From contig JBBSDH010000039.1 in the NCBI GenBank assembly GCA_038249605.1, forward strand, positions 1-24,481: 24,481 bases of DNA, read 5' to 3'. Origin of the DNA: M3007 sp038249605. GTDB lineage: Bacteria > Bacteroidota > Bacteroidia > Chitinophagales > Saprospiraceae. Below the pieces are notes generated by a model that was not told the origin of the DNA, made no database searches, and saw only the letters and a list, made by a program, of their open reading frames with translations. The position numbers were made by a program, and so were the translations under genes. Shown one piece after another: positions 6,307 through 15,000 of the stretch; within the stretch, counting starts at the first letter, position 1; the number at the start of each line of letters is the position of its first letter.

Positions 6307-6407
6307 GAATACGGAATGCATCATGTAGAATTTTCCCGACGAAAGTGAGGATTTTTTGCTGATGCGATTTTAATTCCGCATTCAACATTCCTTATTCTAC
6401 ATTCGAA
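6307..6407. repeat. Inverted pair of 7-nt-period repeat arrays in the tRNA-Thr/tRNA-Tyr spacer
   Basis: Left array, 4 units starting at 6307, 6314, 6321 and 6328: GAATACG, GAATGCA, TCATGTA, GAATTTT. Right array, 5 units starting at 6373, 6380, 6387, 6394 and 6401: ATTCCGC, ATTCAAC, ATTCCTT, ATTCTAC, ATTCGAA. The units of one array are roughly the reverse complement of those in the other, so the transcript can fold back between the two tRNAs. Confidence 0.7.
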
Positions 6408-6410
6408 AAT

Positions 6411-6494
6411 GGGGGTGCCCCGGAGTTGGAGAGCCGGGCCAGACTGTAAATCTGGTGCTTTACTGCTGAGTAGGTTCGAATCCCACTACCCCCA
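6411..6494 (+). tRNA. tRNA-Tyr (anticodon GTA)
   Basis: Class II tRNA of 84 nt: acceptor GGGGGTG/TACCCCC, anticodon stem CCAGA/TCTGG with the loop CTGTAAA, and a long variable arm. The T-arm is GTAGG-TTCGAAT-CCCAC, which leaves an A-C mismatch in the middle of the T stem. The discriminator is A and CCA is not encoded. Confidence 0.93.
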
Positions 6495-6500
6495 CACGTT

Positions 6501-6587
6501 GAATTCGGAACAGCGAATTCGGAACGAGATCCCACACGTCGTTGGGATTAATATTCTGCATTCAACATTCTGCATTCCGCATTCATT
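6501..6587. repeat. Inverted pair of 7-nt-period arrays with an embedded hairpin, tRNA-Tyr/tRNA-Gly spacer
   Basis: Left array (6501-6528): GAATTCG, GAACAGC, GAATTCG, GAACGAG. Right array (6553-6587): ATTCTGC, ATTCAAC, ATTCTGC, ATTCCGC, ATTCATT. Between them sits copy 2 of the dispersed hairpin, ATCCCA (6529-6534) and TGGGAT (6543-6548). The arrangement matches the preceding spacer, although the unit sequences differ in detail. Confidence 0.7.
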
Positions 6588-6589
6588 AG

Positions 6590-6662
6590 GCGGTGGTAGC
6601 TCAGTTGGTAGAGCGTCAGCCTTCCAAGCTGAATGTCGCGAGTTCGAATCTCGTCCGCCGCT
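6590..6662 (+). tRNA. tRNA-Gly (anticodon TCC)
   Basis: Acceptor GCGGTGG/CCGCCGC with one T-G pair, D-arm GCTC...GAGC, anticodon stem TCAGC/GCTGA with the loop CTTCCAA, and T-arm GCGAG-TTCGAAT-CTCGT. The discriminator is T and CCA is not encoded. Confidence 0.95.
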
Positions 6663-6711
6663 CACAGTTTTTGTCGACACCTTGCAAAGGCAGGAGTCAA
6701 CAAAATTTTTT

Positions 6712-6783
<72 letters not shown>

Positions 6784-6798
6784 CGAAGTAATTCAACA

Positions 6799-6872
6799 AG
6801 CGTTGTAGCTCGGAGGAAGAGCAGCCTGGCATGGTGTCGGGAAGGTCGTGAGCTCAAAACTCATCAACGGTT
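6799..6872 (+). pseudogene. Degenerate tRNA-like sequence, probably a decayed tRNA-Thr copy
   Basis: This segment follows the real tRNA-Thr(GGT) directly and shares with it GTTGTAGCTC, AGAGCA, AGGTCGTGAG and the CTCATCAAC end. The D stem GCTC/GAGC and the T stem GTGAG/CTCAT survive. The T loop is CTCAAAA instead of TTCAAAT, the acceptor has a mismatch, and the anticodon arm (CCTGG-CATGGTG-TCGGG) has A where the invariant U33 should be. A functional adaptor is unlikely. It ends 41 nt before the tuf start and may now act only as a leader structure for tuf or in processing of the transcript. Confidence 0.6.
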
Positions 6873-6913
6873 CAATATTTTTTCACCAAATAGAATCAAA
6901 CATTTTTAAACCA

Positions 6914-8110
<1,197 letters not shown>

Positions 8111-8116
8111 TTTTTT

Positions 8117-8193
8117 AGTCTGATAGTCTGTTGGTCGGTTGGTCTTAAACCTTGGTTTATGGAGCAACCGACCATCCGACCAACCGATCAAAT
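8117..8193. repeat. Inverted arrays with 8-nt period between tuf and tRNA-Trp
   Basis: Left array of four 8-mers (8117-8148): AGTCTGAT, AGTCTGTT, GGTCGGTT, GGTCTTAA. Right array of four 8-mers (8162-8193): GAGCAACC, GACCATCC, GACCAACC, GATCAAAT. The stretch 8133-8144 pairs with 8170-8181 with a single mismatch, and 8135-8144 also pairs perfectly with 8178-8187, so the fold can slip by one unit. The centre AAACC-TT-GGTTT adds an inner hairpin. It lies just after the tuf stop and before the tRNA, and could be a processing or partial termination structure. Confidence 0.75.
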
Positions 8194-8195
8194 AC

Positions 8196-8271
8196 AGGGG
8201 CATAGCTCAATTGGTAGAGTGGAGGTTTCCAAAACCTCAGGCTGCGGGTTCGAGCCCTGCTGCCCCTGCCA
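8196..8271 (+). tRNA. tRNA-Trp (anticodon CCA) with encoded 3' CCA
   Basis: Acceptor AGGGGCA/TGCCCCT, anticodon stem GAGGT/ACCTC with the loop TTCCAAA, and T-arm GCGGG-TTCGAGC-CCTGC. The discriminator is G at 8268, followed by CCA at 8269-8271. It is the only tRNA in the window whose CCA end is encoded. Its place between tuf and secE is usual in Bacteroidota. Confidence 0.96.
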
Positions 8272-8387
8272 CCAAAAAAATGCGTTTCAGGCCGTTCGTT
8301 GTCCCCAACAGGAACAACGGACTTTTTTAGCAATAAAAACCAGCCTGAAACACCATACGATCATTAGCTTAAAGATTGCCTTGCGCG

Positions 8388-8579
8388 ATGGAACGACTGA
8401 CGCTTTACCTTAAAGAGAGTTACCACGAACTGGTAAAAAATGTATCCTGGCCAACTTCAGCCCAGCTGCAGGAAAGCACCCTTGTAGTGATTGTTACGGC
8501 TGTAATACTCGCGTTGCTCATCTTCCTGATGGATGGTCTTTGCAACGTCGTCATTGGCAGCCTTTACGGTACATTTTAA
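8388..8579 (+). CDS. secE: Preprotein translocase subunit SecE
   Basis: This is a 63-residue inner-membrane protein with an amphipathic N-terminal helix (ERLTLYLKESYHELVKNV), the conserved hinge VSWPT and a single membrane span at about 31-56 (TLVVIVTAVILALLIFL). It is the short, one-span form of SecE that clamps SecY in the Sec translocon. An in-frame TTG four codons upstream (8376) could be a start, but MERLTLYLKES is the normal N terminus. It is followed after 48 nt by nusG, the conserved secE-nusG pair. Confidence 0.93.
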   Translation: MERLTLYLKESYHELVKNVSWPTSAQLQESTLVVIVTAVILALLIFLMDGLCNVVIGSLYGTF

Positions 8580-8627
8580 TTATTGATTTCTCCCGATTCC
8601 TCCCCCAAGGCATCCTTCACAGCTACC

Positions 8628-9215
8628 ATGAGTAAAGAGAAAGAAACGCTCGGCGCCCCAAAAGTGCCAAGTACCGAAAAGAAGTGGTACTCCCTGCGCG
8701 TGATCAGCGGTAAGGAGAAAAAAATCAAGGAACGTATCGACCACGAAGTTGATCGCTCCAACTGGAAGGAAATCGTCTTTCAGGTGATTGTACCTACCGA
8801 AAAGGTGTACAAAATCCGGAACGGCAAAAAGGTGGTTCAGGAACGAAACCTGCTTCCCGGGTACATCCTGATCGAAGCCATCGGATTCAAATTGAACGGC
8901 GAGGTTGCAAAAGTCATCAGCGATATCCCCAATGTTATCCACTTTTTGGGTAAAGAAGTGCCTATTCCAATGACACAGGTTGAAGCCAACCGTCTCTTGG
9001 GTAAAGTGGATGAAAGCAGTGAAGCGGGCGAAATCATGGTGGAACCTTTCCTCATTGGCGAAACCGTAAAAATAGTCGACGGACCGTTTACCGATTTTAT
9101 CGGCGACATCCAGGAAGTAAACGAAGAGAAGAAAAAAATCAAGGTGATCGTCAAAATTTTCGGACGCGGCACCGAGGTCGAACTGAACTTCATGCAAGTA
9201 GAAAAAATAAGCTGA
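8628..9215 (+). CDS. nusG: Transcription termination/antitermination factor NusG
   Basis: The 195-residue protein has the NGN domain at about 19-120 (KKWYSLRVISGKEKKIKERI, LPGYILIEAI, IPNVIHFLGK) and a C-terminal KOW domain at about 142-195 (GETVKIVDGPFTDFIGDIQE). It binds the RNA polymerase clamp and links it to Rho or to ribosomal protein S10. The start is the ATG at 8628 (MSKEKETLG); the frame extends upstream to a TTG at 8583, but those residues are not family-like. The linker between the NGN and KOW domains is acidic. The product works directly on the RpoB/RpoC enzyme encoded downstream. Confidence 0.96.
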   Translation: MSKEKETLGAPKVPSTEKKWYSLRVISGKEKKIKERIDHEVDRSNWKEIVFQVIVPTEKVYKIRNGKKVVQERNLLPGYILIEAIGFKLNGEVAKVISDIPNVIHFLGKEVPIPMTQVEANRLLGKVDESSEAGEIMVEPFLIGETVKIVDGPFTDFIGDIQEVNEEKKKIKVIVKIFGRGTEVELNFMQVEKIS

Positions 9216-9356
9216 TTTGGCCAAGGGGCCACGGTCGATGTCCGCTTCTCCCGGACACGCTTCCATCTGACCTTTCGCCCTACCGCCCTTCGGCAACATT
9301 CATACCAGCTTACCTTCAAAACCAGGCTTTAAACCGGTTTTGTAAATGCAAAAACA

Positions 9357-9806
9357 ATGGCAAAAGAAGTTGACGTTTATATCAAACTCCAGGTGAAAGG
9401 TGGCCAGGCTAACCCCGCCCCCCCAATCGGTCCGGCTCTCGGTTCGAAAGGCGTAAACATCATGGAGTTTTGCAAGCGCTTCAATGCGCAAACCCAGGAG
9501 CAAATTGGCAAAATTCTGCCGGTGATCATTCAGGTGTATAAAGACAAAACCTTTGACTTTATCATCAAAACACCGCCAGCCGCCATTCAGCTTTTCGAGG
9601 CATCCAAACTGGCAGTAGGCAAAGGCTCTCCGGAACCCAACCGTAAAAAGGTGGGTACCGTAACCTGGGAACAGGTGCAGGCCATAGCGGAAGCCAAAAT
9701 GCCCGATTTGAACTGCTTTACCGTGGAATCTGCCATGAAAATGATCGCAGGCACCGCACGCAGCATGGGTCTGTCCATCACCGGTACACCACCGTGGGAT
9801 AACTAA
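9357..9806 (+). CDS. rplK: 50S ribosomal protein L11
   Basis: The 149-residue protein begins MAKEVDVYIKLQVKGGQANP and contains the proline-rich motif APPIGPALGSKGVNIMEFCK at 21-40 that contacts the GTPase-associated centre of 23S rRNA. The C-terminal domain (about 75-145) ends in the family motif MIAGTARSMGLSITG. It is the usual length. The 141-nt gap after nusG contains small hairpins such as GTCCG-CTTCTCC-CGGAC (9240-9256), which could be an L1 or leader site; I cannot recognise the L1-binding motif itself. The ATG at 9357 is preceded by AAAAACA. Confidence 0.97.
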   Translation: MAKEVDVYIKLQVKGGQANPAPPIGPALGSKGVNIMEFCKRFNAQTQEQIGKILPVIIQVYKDKTFDFIIKTPPAAIQLFEASKLAVGKGSPEPNRKKVGTVTWEQVQAIAEAKMPDLNCFTVESAMKMIAGTARSMGLSITGTPPWDN

Positions 9807-9809
9807 ATC

Positions 9810-9858
9810 GAATGCGGAATGCAGAATAGAGCATGCGGAATTCCGCATTCCGAATTCA
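9810..9858. repeat. Seven 7-nt units forming a palindrome, rplK-rplA spacer
   Basis: The seven units are GAATGCG, GAATGCA, GAATAGA, GCATGCG, GAATTCC, GCATTCC and GAATTCA. The unit orientation inverts near the centre, so 9833-9848 (ATGCGGAATTCCGCAT) is a perfect 16-nt palindrome. It starts 4 nt after the rplK stop and uses the same GAATNCN words as the tRNA spacers. Confidence 0.75.
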
Positions 9859-9910
9859 CCAAGGGAGTTCCGCCCAACGGAACGTTTAACCTTAAACAGT
9901 TTTTTCATCA

Positions 9911-10606
9911 ATGGCACAAATTACAAAAAAACGCAAAGTCGTTGATTCAAAGGTTGACCGCGACAAGCTTTACAGCTTGACCGATGCCATGTCGCTCGTT
10001 AAAGAGGTCAATACCACGAAATTCAACGCTTCGGTAGACGTACACGTGCGTCTCGGCGTCGACCCCCGCAAAGCCGACCAGGCCCTGCGCGGTACGGTGT
10101 CGCTGCCCCACGGTACGGGCAAAACCAAACGTGTACTCGTTTTCTGTACCCCCGATAAAGAAGCCGATGCCAAAGCAGCCGGCGCCGATTTCGTGGGTTT
10201 GGATGAGTACATTCAAAAAGTTAGCGAAGGCTGGATGGACATCGATGTGATCATCGCCACTCCCAACGTTATGGCTCAACTCGGTAAGGTTGCACGTATT
10301 CTCGGCCCACGCGGCATGATGCCCAACCCCAAAACCGGTACCGTTACCAATGACATCGCTTCGGCTGTTTCGGAGGTAAAAAAAGGTAAAATTGCTTTCC
10401 GCGTCGACAAGTTTGGTATCGTACACGCTTCCATCGGTCGCGTATCGTTTACCCCCGATCAACTCACCGAAAACGCCCACGAACTCATCGCCACCCTGGT
10501 GCGCATGAAACCTTCAACGGCAAAAGGTGTGTACATGAAGACGATCGCCGTGGCCAGTACCATGAGCCCGGGCATTATGGTTGATCCGAAATCCGTCAAA
10601 GTTTAA
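9911..10606 (+). CDS. rplA: 50S ribosomal protein L1
   Basis: The 231-residue protein has the typical KFNASVDVHVRLGVDPRKAD start of domain I, the conserved PHGTGKTKRVLVF segment at 66-78 and the L1 signature LGPRGMMPNPKTGTVTNDI from residue 131. It forms the mobile L1 stalk at the E site, and in many bacteria also represses translation of the L11-L1 mRNA. It lies downstream of rplK in the expected order, separated by a repeat-bearing spacer of 104 nt. The start ATG at 9911 gives MAQITKKRKVVDSKVDRDKLY, as in relatives. Confidence 0.97.
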   Translation: MAQITKKRKVVDSKVDRDKLYSLTDAMSLVKEVNTTKFNASVDVHVRLGVDPRKADQALRGTVSLPHGTGKTKRVLVFCTPDKEADAKAAGADFVGLDEYIQKVSEGWMDIDVIIATPNVMAQLGKVARILGPRGMMPNPKTGTVTNDIASAVSEVKKGKIAFRVDKFGIVHASIGRVSFTPDQLTENAHELIATLVRMKPSTAKGVYMKTIAVASTMSPGIMVDPKSVKV

Positions 10607-10653
10607 GCCCGAAACTCTTCCACTTTTTCCAACATCTCAATTTCACATAAGAA

Positions 10654-11181
10654 ATGACCAGAGAAGAAAAAACCTCCGCCATCGCGGAATTGAAGGAAGA
10701 GCTCGGCAGCACGCCGTTCTTTTACCTGACCGATTCCTCGACCCTGTCGGTGGCTAAAATCAATAAGCTCCGCCGGATGTGTTTCGAAAAAGGCATTACG
10801 ATGAAGGTTGCCAAAAACACCCTGATTCAAAAAGCCCTCGAAAGCGAACCGGAAAGCAAAGGTTTCAGCGCCCTTTTCAGCGCTCTGACCGGCCCGACCA
10901 CCATCATGATCTCCGACAACCCGAAAGCGCCTGCGAAGCTGCTGGAAGAATTCCGCAAAACGGAAGAGCGTCCGCTGCTGAAAGCTGCTTACATCGATAC
11001 GTCGGTTTTCCTTGGTGACGACCAAATCAAAGCCCTTACGCAACTGAAGAGCAGAGACGAAATGATCGGCGAGATCATCGGCCTGCTCCAGTCGCCTGCA
11101 AAACGCATCGCCAGCCAAATCACCGCTACCGGCACCAAAATCGCCGGTATCGTCAAAACGCTGGAAGAGCGCGCGCAGTAA
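10654..11181 (+). CDS. rplJ: 50S ribosomal protein L10
   Basis: The 175-residue protein begins MTREEKTSAIAELKEELGST, followed by FFYLTDSSTLSVAKINKLRR, and contains the VAKNTLIQKALE and GPTTIMISDNPKAPAKLLEEF segments of the L10 rRNA-binding domain. The C-terminal helix (about 140-175) anchors L7/L12 dimers to form the ribosomal stalk. The leader between rplA and rplJ is only 47 nt, too short to hold the long L10-binding leader known from Escherichia coli. No clear kink-turn motif is seen, so any autoregulation must use another site. Confidence 0.96.
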   Translation: MTREEKTSAIAELKEELGSTPFFYLTDSSTLSVAKINKLRRMCFEKGITMKVAKNTLIQKALESEPESKGFSALFSALTGPTTIMISDNPKAPAKLLEEFRKTEERPLLKAAYIDTSVFLGDDQIKALTQLKSRDEMIGEIIGLLQSPAKRIASQITATGTKIAGIVKTLEERAQ

Positions 11182-11188
11182 GGAGCAA

Positions 11189-11264
11189 CACCGGAACGCC
11201 GGTGCAGGTGCCGTTCCCACAATTCGTTGGGATGATGCATTCCGCACTCCACATTCCGAATTTC
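11189..11264. repeat. Hairpins and 7-nt repeats in the rplJ-rplL spacer
   Basis: Three items follow the rplJ stop. CACCGG-AACG-CCGGTG (11189-11204) is a perfect 6-bp tetraloop hairpin. Copy 3 of the dispersed hairpin lies at 11214-11233 (TTCCCA, 8 nt, TGGGAT). Then come four 7-nt units (11237-11264): GCATTCC, GCACTCC, ACATTCC, GAATTTC. The rest of the 174-nt spacer is AT-rich with no further gene. Confidence 0.65.
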
Positions 11265-11355
11265 ACATGGCTTCCAAGTACGCACAATAGTGTAATGACC
11301 CTTTTGAACCGCTTTTTTAACCATTTTTCGCAAAAAAACTTTTAAAATTACAACC

Positions 11356-11733
11356 ATGGCAGATCTTAAAGTACTGGCCGAATCGCTCGTGAACCTCACG
11401 ATCAAAGAAGCCAACGAACTGGCCAATATCCTTAAAGATGATTACGGCATCGAACCTGCTGCTGCTGCTGTAGCTGTATCTGCTGCACCTTCCGGTGACG
11501 CAGCTGCTGCTCCTGTTGAGCAAACCGAGTTTGACGTGATCCTCAAAGACGCCGGCGCCAACAAGCTGAACGTCGTTAAAGAGGTGAAAAACCTGCTCGG
11601 ACTGGGCCTGAAAGAAGCCAAAGACCTCGTTGACAGTGCTCCAAGCCCTCTCAAAAATGGTATCGGCAAAGCTGAAGCTGAATCCCTGAAATCGGCCCTC
11701 GAAGGTGCCGGCGCGGTGGTAGAAGTCAAGTAA
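11356..11733 (+). CDS. rplL: 50S ribosomal protein L7/L12
   Basis: The 125-residue acidic protein has an N-terminal dimerisation helix pair (ADLKVLAESLVNLTIKEANELANIL), an Ala-rich hinge at about 35-52 (EPAAAAVAVSAAPSGDAAAAP) and the C-terminal factor-binding domain (FDVILKDAGANKLNVVKEV, LGLGLKEAKDLVDSAP). It is present in several copies on the stalk, bound to L10, and recruits EF-Tu and EF-G. The length is normal. The 174-nt spacer from rplJ and the hairpin after the gene suggest its mRNA level may be adjusted separately, since more L7/L12 than L10 is needed. Confidence 0.97.
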   Translation: MADLKVLAESLVNLTIKEANELANILKDDYGIEPAAAAVAVSAAPSGDAAAAPVEQTEFDVILKDAGANKLNVVKEVKNLLGLGLKEAKDLVDSAPSPLKNGIGKAEAESLKSALEGAGAVVEVK

Positions 11734-11844
11734 GAACAGCGTTGTTCCCCCGGGCTTTCCTAAAGTACCGGCGTTTCCAACACTTTCTTATACGATTTCG
11801 AAACCTCCATGCTAGGATTTAGGTTCCATACAAGATAGTTCAAT

Positions 11845-11884
11845 GGCTTAACGCGCCTCCCGCTTGCCGGGAGCGCGTTAAGCC
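11845..11884 (+). terminator. Strong hairpin between rplL and rpoB, probable attenuator
   Basis: Left arm 11845-11862 (starting GGCTTAACGCGC) and right arm 11868-11884 (ending GCGCGTTAAGCC) form 17 pairs with one bulged C and a 5-nt loop. It is followed by TCTATTTGTCTG, T-rich but interrupted, so readthrough is expected. It lies in the 289-nt gap where Escherichia coli also has a partial terminator that lowers rpoBC expression relative to the ribosomal genes. Confidence 0.7.
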
Positions 11885-12022
11885 TCTATTTGTCTGTACC
11901 AGACAGCTTTTGAACTTTCTTAGGTTTTATTGCGTTTAATGGGTTGGCCCTTTGGCCGCTCGACTGCCGGTGAAAGCACCGGTAATTCTGCAAATTCAGC
12001 ACACAAGCACATTTTGCACAAA

Positions 12023-15000
12023 ATGACCAATAACGGCATCTCCAACGGGGCAGTTACCAAAACAGGCGTTCAAGACCGCATAAATTTCGGTAAAATTCGC
12101 CTCGCCGGTCACTATCCTGACCTCCTTGAAATCCAACTCAAGTCATTCCAGGAGTTTTTCCAGCTCGAAACGACACCCGAAAATCGCGCTACGGAAGGCC
12201 TCTACAGGGTTTTTAAAGAAAATTTCCCCATCACCGATGCGCGGAACATTTTTAACCTGGAATTTCTCGACTATTTTGTCGACCCGCCGCGCTACACCAT
12301 CGATGAGTGTATGCAGCGCGGTCTTACCTATTCGGTGCCTCTGAAAGCGAAATTGCGCCTTTCATGCAACGATGAAGAACACATCGACTTCCAGACCATC
12401 GTACAGGACGTGTTCCTCGGCAACATTCCGTACATGACGCCGAAAGGCACTTTTGTCATTAACGGCGCCGAACGTGTCATCGTTTCTCAACTGCACCGCT
12501 CCCCGGGCGTATTCTTCGGCCAAAGCTACCACCCCAATGGTACGAAGATTTACAGCGCACGTGTGATCCCTTTCAAAGGGGCCTGGATGGAGTTTGCCAC
12601 CGACATCAACTTGGTCATGTATGCATACATCGACCGTAAGAAAAAGTTTCCTGTCACCACGCTCCTCCGCGCCATCGGTTTCGATACCGATAAGGCCATT
12701 CTCGACCTGTTCAACCTGGCCGACGAAATTGCCTGCACCCGCGAAAATCTCGAAGGAAGCGTAGGCCGCAAACTCGCCGCACGGGTACTCAAAACCTGGA
12801 CGGAAGACTTTGTTGACGAAGATACCGGTGAGGTTGTAACCATCGAACGCAACGAGATCATCCTCGAACGCGATACCGTGCTCGATGAGGAAAACGTCGA
12901 ACTCATCCTCGATGCCAGCACCACCACCATCATTTTGCAACGTACCGATATCGACGAGGACTTTTCGATCATCTACAATACGCTGCAGAAAGACCCAACT
13001 TCGAGCGAACTCGAAGCTGTAACCTACATCTACCGCCAGCTTCGCGGCTCCGATCCCCCGGATGATGAAACCGCACGCGGTATCATTGAAAAACTCTTCT
13101 TCTCCGACAAACGTTACAATCTCGGTGAAGTAGGACGTTTCAAGATCAACCGTAAGCTTGTTCTCGATATCCCCGCCGACAACCTCGTTCTCACGAAGGA
13201 AGACATCATCTCCATCGTGCGCTACATCGTTAGTCTGATCAACAACAAAGCGGAGATCGACGACATCGACCACCTCTCCAACCGTCGCGTTCGCACCGTA
13301 GGCGAACAACTCTTCGCCCAGTTCGGCGTGGGTCTCGCGCGTATGGCCCGTACCATTCGTGAGCGTATGAACGTTCGCGACAACGAGGTGTTCACCCCCG
13401 TGGACCTCATCAACGCCCGCACGCTTTCGTCGGTCATCAACTCGTTCTTTGGCACCAGCCAGCTTTCGCAGTTTCTCGACCAAACAAACCCGCTGTCGGA
13501 GATCACCCACAAACGCCGTATCTCAGCCCTCGGACCAGGCGGTCTGAGCCGCGAACGCGCAGGTTTTGAGGTGCGCGACGTACACTATTCCCACTATGGC
13601 CGTCTGTGCACCATTGAAACGCCTGAAGGACCAAACATCGGTCTGATATCAACGTTGTGCACCCACGCCAAGATCAATAAAATGGGCTTCCTCGAAACCC
13701 CTTACCGCCGCGTTACTGCCGGTAAAGTGGTGCTAGAAGGCGAAGTGGAATACCTGTCGGCCGAAGCAGAAGACTATATGAAAATCGCACAGGCCAACTC
13801 GCCTGTTGATGAAAAAGGCGCCTTCCTGCAAGACCGCGTAAAAGCGCGTGAACACGGCGACTTCCCCATCCTCGGTCCGGACGAACTCGAATACATCGAC
13901 GTAGCTCCGAACCAGATCGTAGGCGTTTCGGCTTCGCTTATTCCTTTCCTTGAGAATGACGACGCCAACCGCGCCCTGATGGGATCAAACATGCAACGTC
14001 AGGCCGTTCCGCTCATCCGTCCGCACTCGCCAGTGGTGGGTACGGGCCTGGAAGCCAAGGTAGCCCGCGATAGCCGCATGCTCATCAACGCTGAAGGCGG
14101 TGGTGTGGTGGAATATGTGGATGCCAACGAAATTGTCATCCACTACGACCGCACCGAAGAAGACCAACTCGTGTCGTTTGAAGATGCCCGCAAAACGTAC
14201 AAACTGACCAAGTTTATGCGTACCAACCAAGGCACTTGCATCAACCTGAAACCCATCGTTCGCCGCGGCCAGCGTGTGGAAGAAGGCGACATCCTTTGTG
14301 AAGGTTATGCAACCGAAAACGGCGAACTTGCCCTCGGTCAAAACCTCAAAGTGGCCTTTATGCCATGGAAAGGTTACAACTTCGAAGATGCCATCGTGCT
14401 CTCCGAGCGTGTAGTACAGGAAGACGTGTTCACCTCCATCCACATCGAACACTTCGAACTCGACGTGCGCGATACCAAACTGGGTGAAGAAGAACTAACG
14501 GCCGACATACCGAACGTGAGTGAAGAAGCCACCAAGGATCTCGACGAAAACGGTATCGTGCGCATCGGCGCATGGGCCAAGGAAGGCGATATTCTAATCG
14601 GTAAAATCACACCCAAAGGTGAAACCGATCCTACTCCTGAGGAAAAACTGCTGCGCGCCATCTTCGGTGACAAAGCAGGCGACGTGAAAGACGCTTCGCT
14701 CAAAGTGCCGCCGAGCATCGGTGGCGTCGTGATCGATAAGCAGCTTTTCGCCCGCGCCAAAAAGGATAAGATCCAGAAAGAACAGGAAAAAGCCCTGCTC
14801 GATAAACTCGACGACGAACACGCCGTAGCCATCAACAACCTGAAGACCATCCTCATCGATAAACTGCTCGTGCTGGTGAAAGACAAAATCACCAACGGCA
14901 TACGCAGCATTTACGGCGAGGAAATGGCTCCAAAAGGCACCAAACTGTCGGCTCAGGTACTGCGCGAAACGATCGACTACGGCCAGGTGGATTACACCAA

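Noticed and set aside
8580..9299. 239-residue minus-strand frame over nusG
   Set aside because: Fully antisense to a certain nusG gene and of implausible composition.
10607..10653. L10-binding leader (kink-turn) before rplJ
   Set aside because: The gap is only 47 nt and I could not find the paired bulge structure expected of this regulatory RNA.
12362..13510. 382-residue open frame antisense to rpoB
   Set aside because: Same reason: a shadow of rpoB codon bias with no domain signs.
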